From assembly GCA_018818345.1 (NCBI GenBank), contig JAHISI010000081.1, forward strand, positions 1 through 7,223: a DNA stretch of 7,223 nt. Direction: 5' to 3'. Shown here piece by piece: positions 6,758 to 7,223 of the stretch. The translations under genes and the position numbers were made by a program. Source of the DNA: Patescibacteria group bacterium. GTDB taxonomy: Bacteria; Patescibacteriota; Dojkabacteria; SC72. Under the pieces are notes generated by a model, which saw only the letters and a list, made by a program, of their open reading frames with translations, did not search any database and was not told the DNA's origin. Each line of letters begins with the position of its first letter. Positions within the stretch are counted from its first letter, which is position 1.

Positions 6758-7223
6758 ATGGAAGAAACCGTTGCAAGACAATCCTCATGGGGTGTCTTCG
6801 CTGAAGATGATGGAGAAGTTTACTATGTTGATGGTAAAAAAGTATCTATCAAATACAAGAAATTAGGTCTTAGAGACTATGACTTGATCTCATTCTACAG
6901 AAGTAATGACAATACATGCTTCACACAGAAACCTATTCTCAACGTTGGAGATACATTTAAAAAGGGTGATGCCATAGTTGATGGACCTACAATGATCAAT
7001 GGTGAATTGTCACTTGGTATCAACTTAAAAGCAGCATTGATGTTCTATGAAGGATATAACTATGAGGACTCTGTAATCATTTCTGAAAGAATTGTAAGAG
7101 ATGATTTACTTACCTCTATCCACGTCAGAGAGCATACCGTTCAAGTTAGAGACACTGAATTAGGAGCAGAAACAATAACTGCAGATATTCCTCATGTAAA
7201 TGACAGAATTCTACAGAAGTTGG
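6758..7223 (+). CDS. rpoB: RNA polymerase beta subunit, continuation after the stop (partial, runs off window)
   Basis: RpoB-like sequence is open from 6734 to the window end, about 163 codons, in the same frame as the upstream part. The first in-frame ATG after the stop is 6758 (the M of GTGMEE), used here as the formal start. It has no Shine-Dalgarno sequence and no -10-like hexamer just upstream, so independent initiation looks poor. Content is well conserved: GTGMEETVARQS, GDAIVDGPTM, GELSLGINLKAALM and EGYNYEDSVIISERIV. The ED pair of the last block (E and D near 7064-7069) corresponds to the acidic pair near the catalytic centre of bacterial RpoB. No frameshift, gap or decay is seen, which argues against an old pseudogene. 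The rest of the subunit, including the clamp and switch parts, lies beyond the window. Treat it with the 4853 frame as one gene unless the stop is confirmed. Confidence 0.85.
   Translation, partial: MEETVARQSSWGVFAEDDGEVYYVDGKKVSIKYKKLGLRDYDLISFYRSNDNTCFTQKPILNVGDTFKKGDAIVDGPTMINGELSLGINLKAALMFYEGYNYEDSVIISERIVRDDLLTSIHVREHTVQVRDTELGAETITADIPHVNDRILQKL

Noticed and set aside
6700..6760. Intron, intein or insertion interrupting rpoB
   Set aside because: RpoB sequence is continuous on both sides of a single codon, with nothing inserted and no splice-type motifs.
4853..7223. TAA reassigned to an amino acid genome-wide
   Set aside because: TAA also ends ftsK (2361-2363) and rodZ (1408-1410) at natural C-termini, so it works as a stop in this genome.
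1..7223. Mobile element, CRISPR array, prophage or defence system
   Set aside because: No transposase, repeat array, integrase or defence-type protein; every large frame is a housekeeping gene.

Overview
The window is AT-rich bacterial chromosome carrying only housekeeping genes. No mobile element, CRISPR array, tRNA or rRNA gene is visible. It reads in the standard code, since all four complete or near-complete frames have no in-frame TGA; this excludes the UGA=Gly code of SR1/Gracilibacteria. The protein style suggests a candidate-phyla-radiation (Patescibacteria) bacterium or a similarly reduced lineage: a compact RpoB, a RodZ-like protein with an added Ig-like domain, and no Shine-Dalgarno sequence at any start. 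That placement is inference; I cannot name a lineage from the sequence.

Layout. On the minus strand, read right to left, lie ftsK (4607-2361), a rodZ-like gene (2343-1408) and dnaG (1371 to beyond the left edge). They are closely packed, with gaps of 17 and 36 bases. Divergent from them, on the plus strand, is rpoB from 4853, running beyond the right edge. The only sizeable non-coding stretch is the roughly 245-base divergent region between the preferred ftsK start and rpoB. It holds a good promoter for each gene.

Function. FtsK moves chromosome DNA at the division septum, the RodZ-like protein links to cell-shape or septal peptidoglycan machinery, and DnaG primes replication. The minus-strand cluster is therefore a replication, segregation and morphogenesis group. 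RpoB is the RNA polymerase beta subunit. Here it is not directly preceded by rplJ/rplL, its usual neighbours, and appears to head its own transcript.

Two observations stand out. First, rpoB has an in-frame TAA at 6731-6733, inside one of the most conserved stretches of the protein. The same frame continues at once with intact RpoB sequence to the window end. This is a sequencing error, a fresh nonsense mutation, a readthrough site or a novel split of an essential gene. Second, every start codon lacks a Shine-Dalgarno sequence and has a -10-like hexamer 7-10 bases upstream, the arrangement expected for leaderless transcripts. RpoB also carries substitutions in the rifampicin pocket that predict natural rifamycin resistance.
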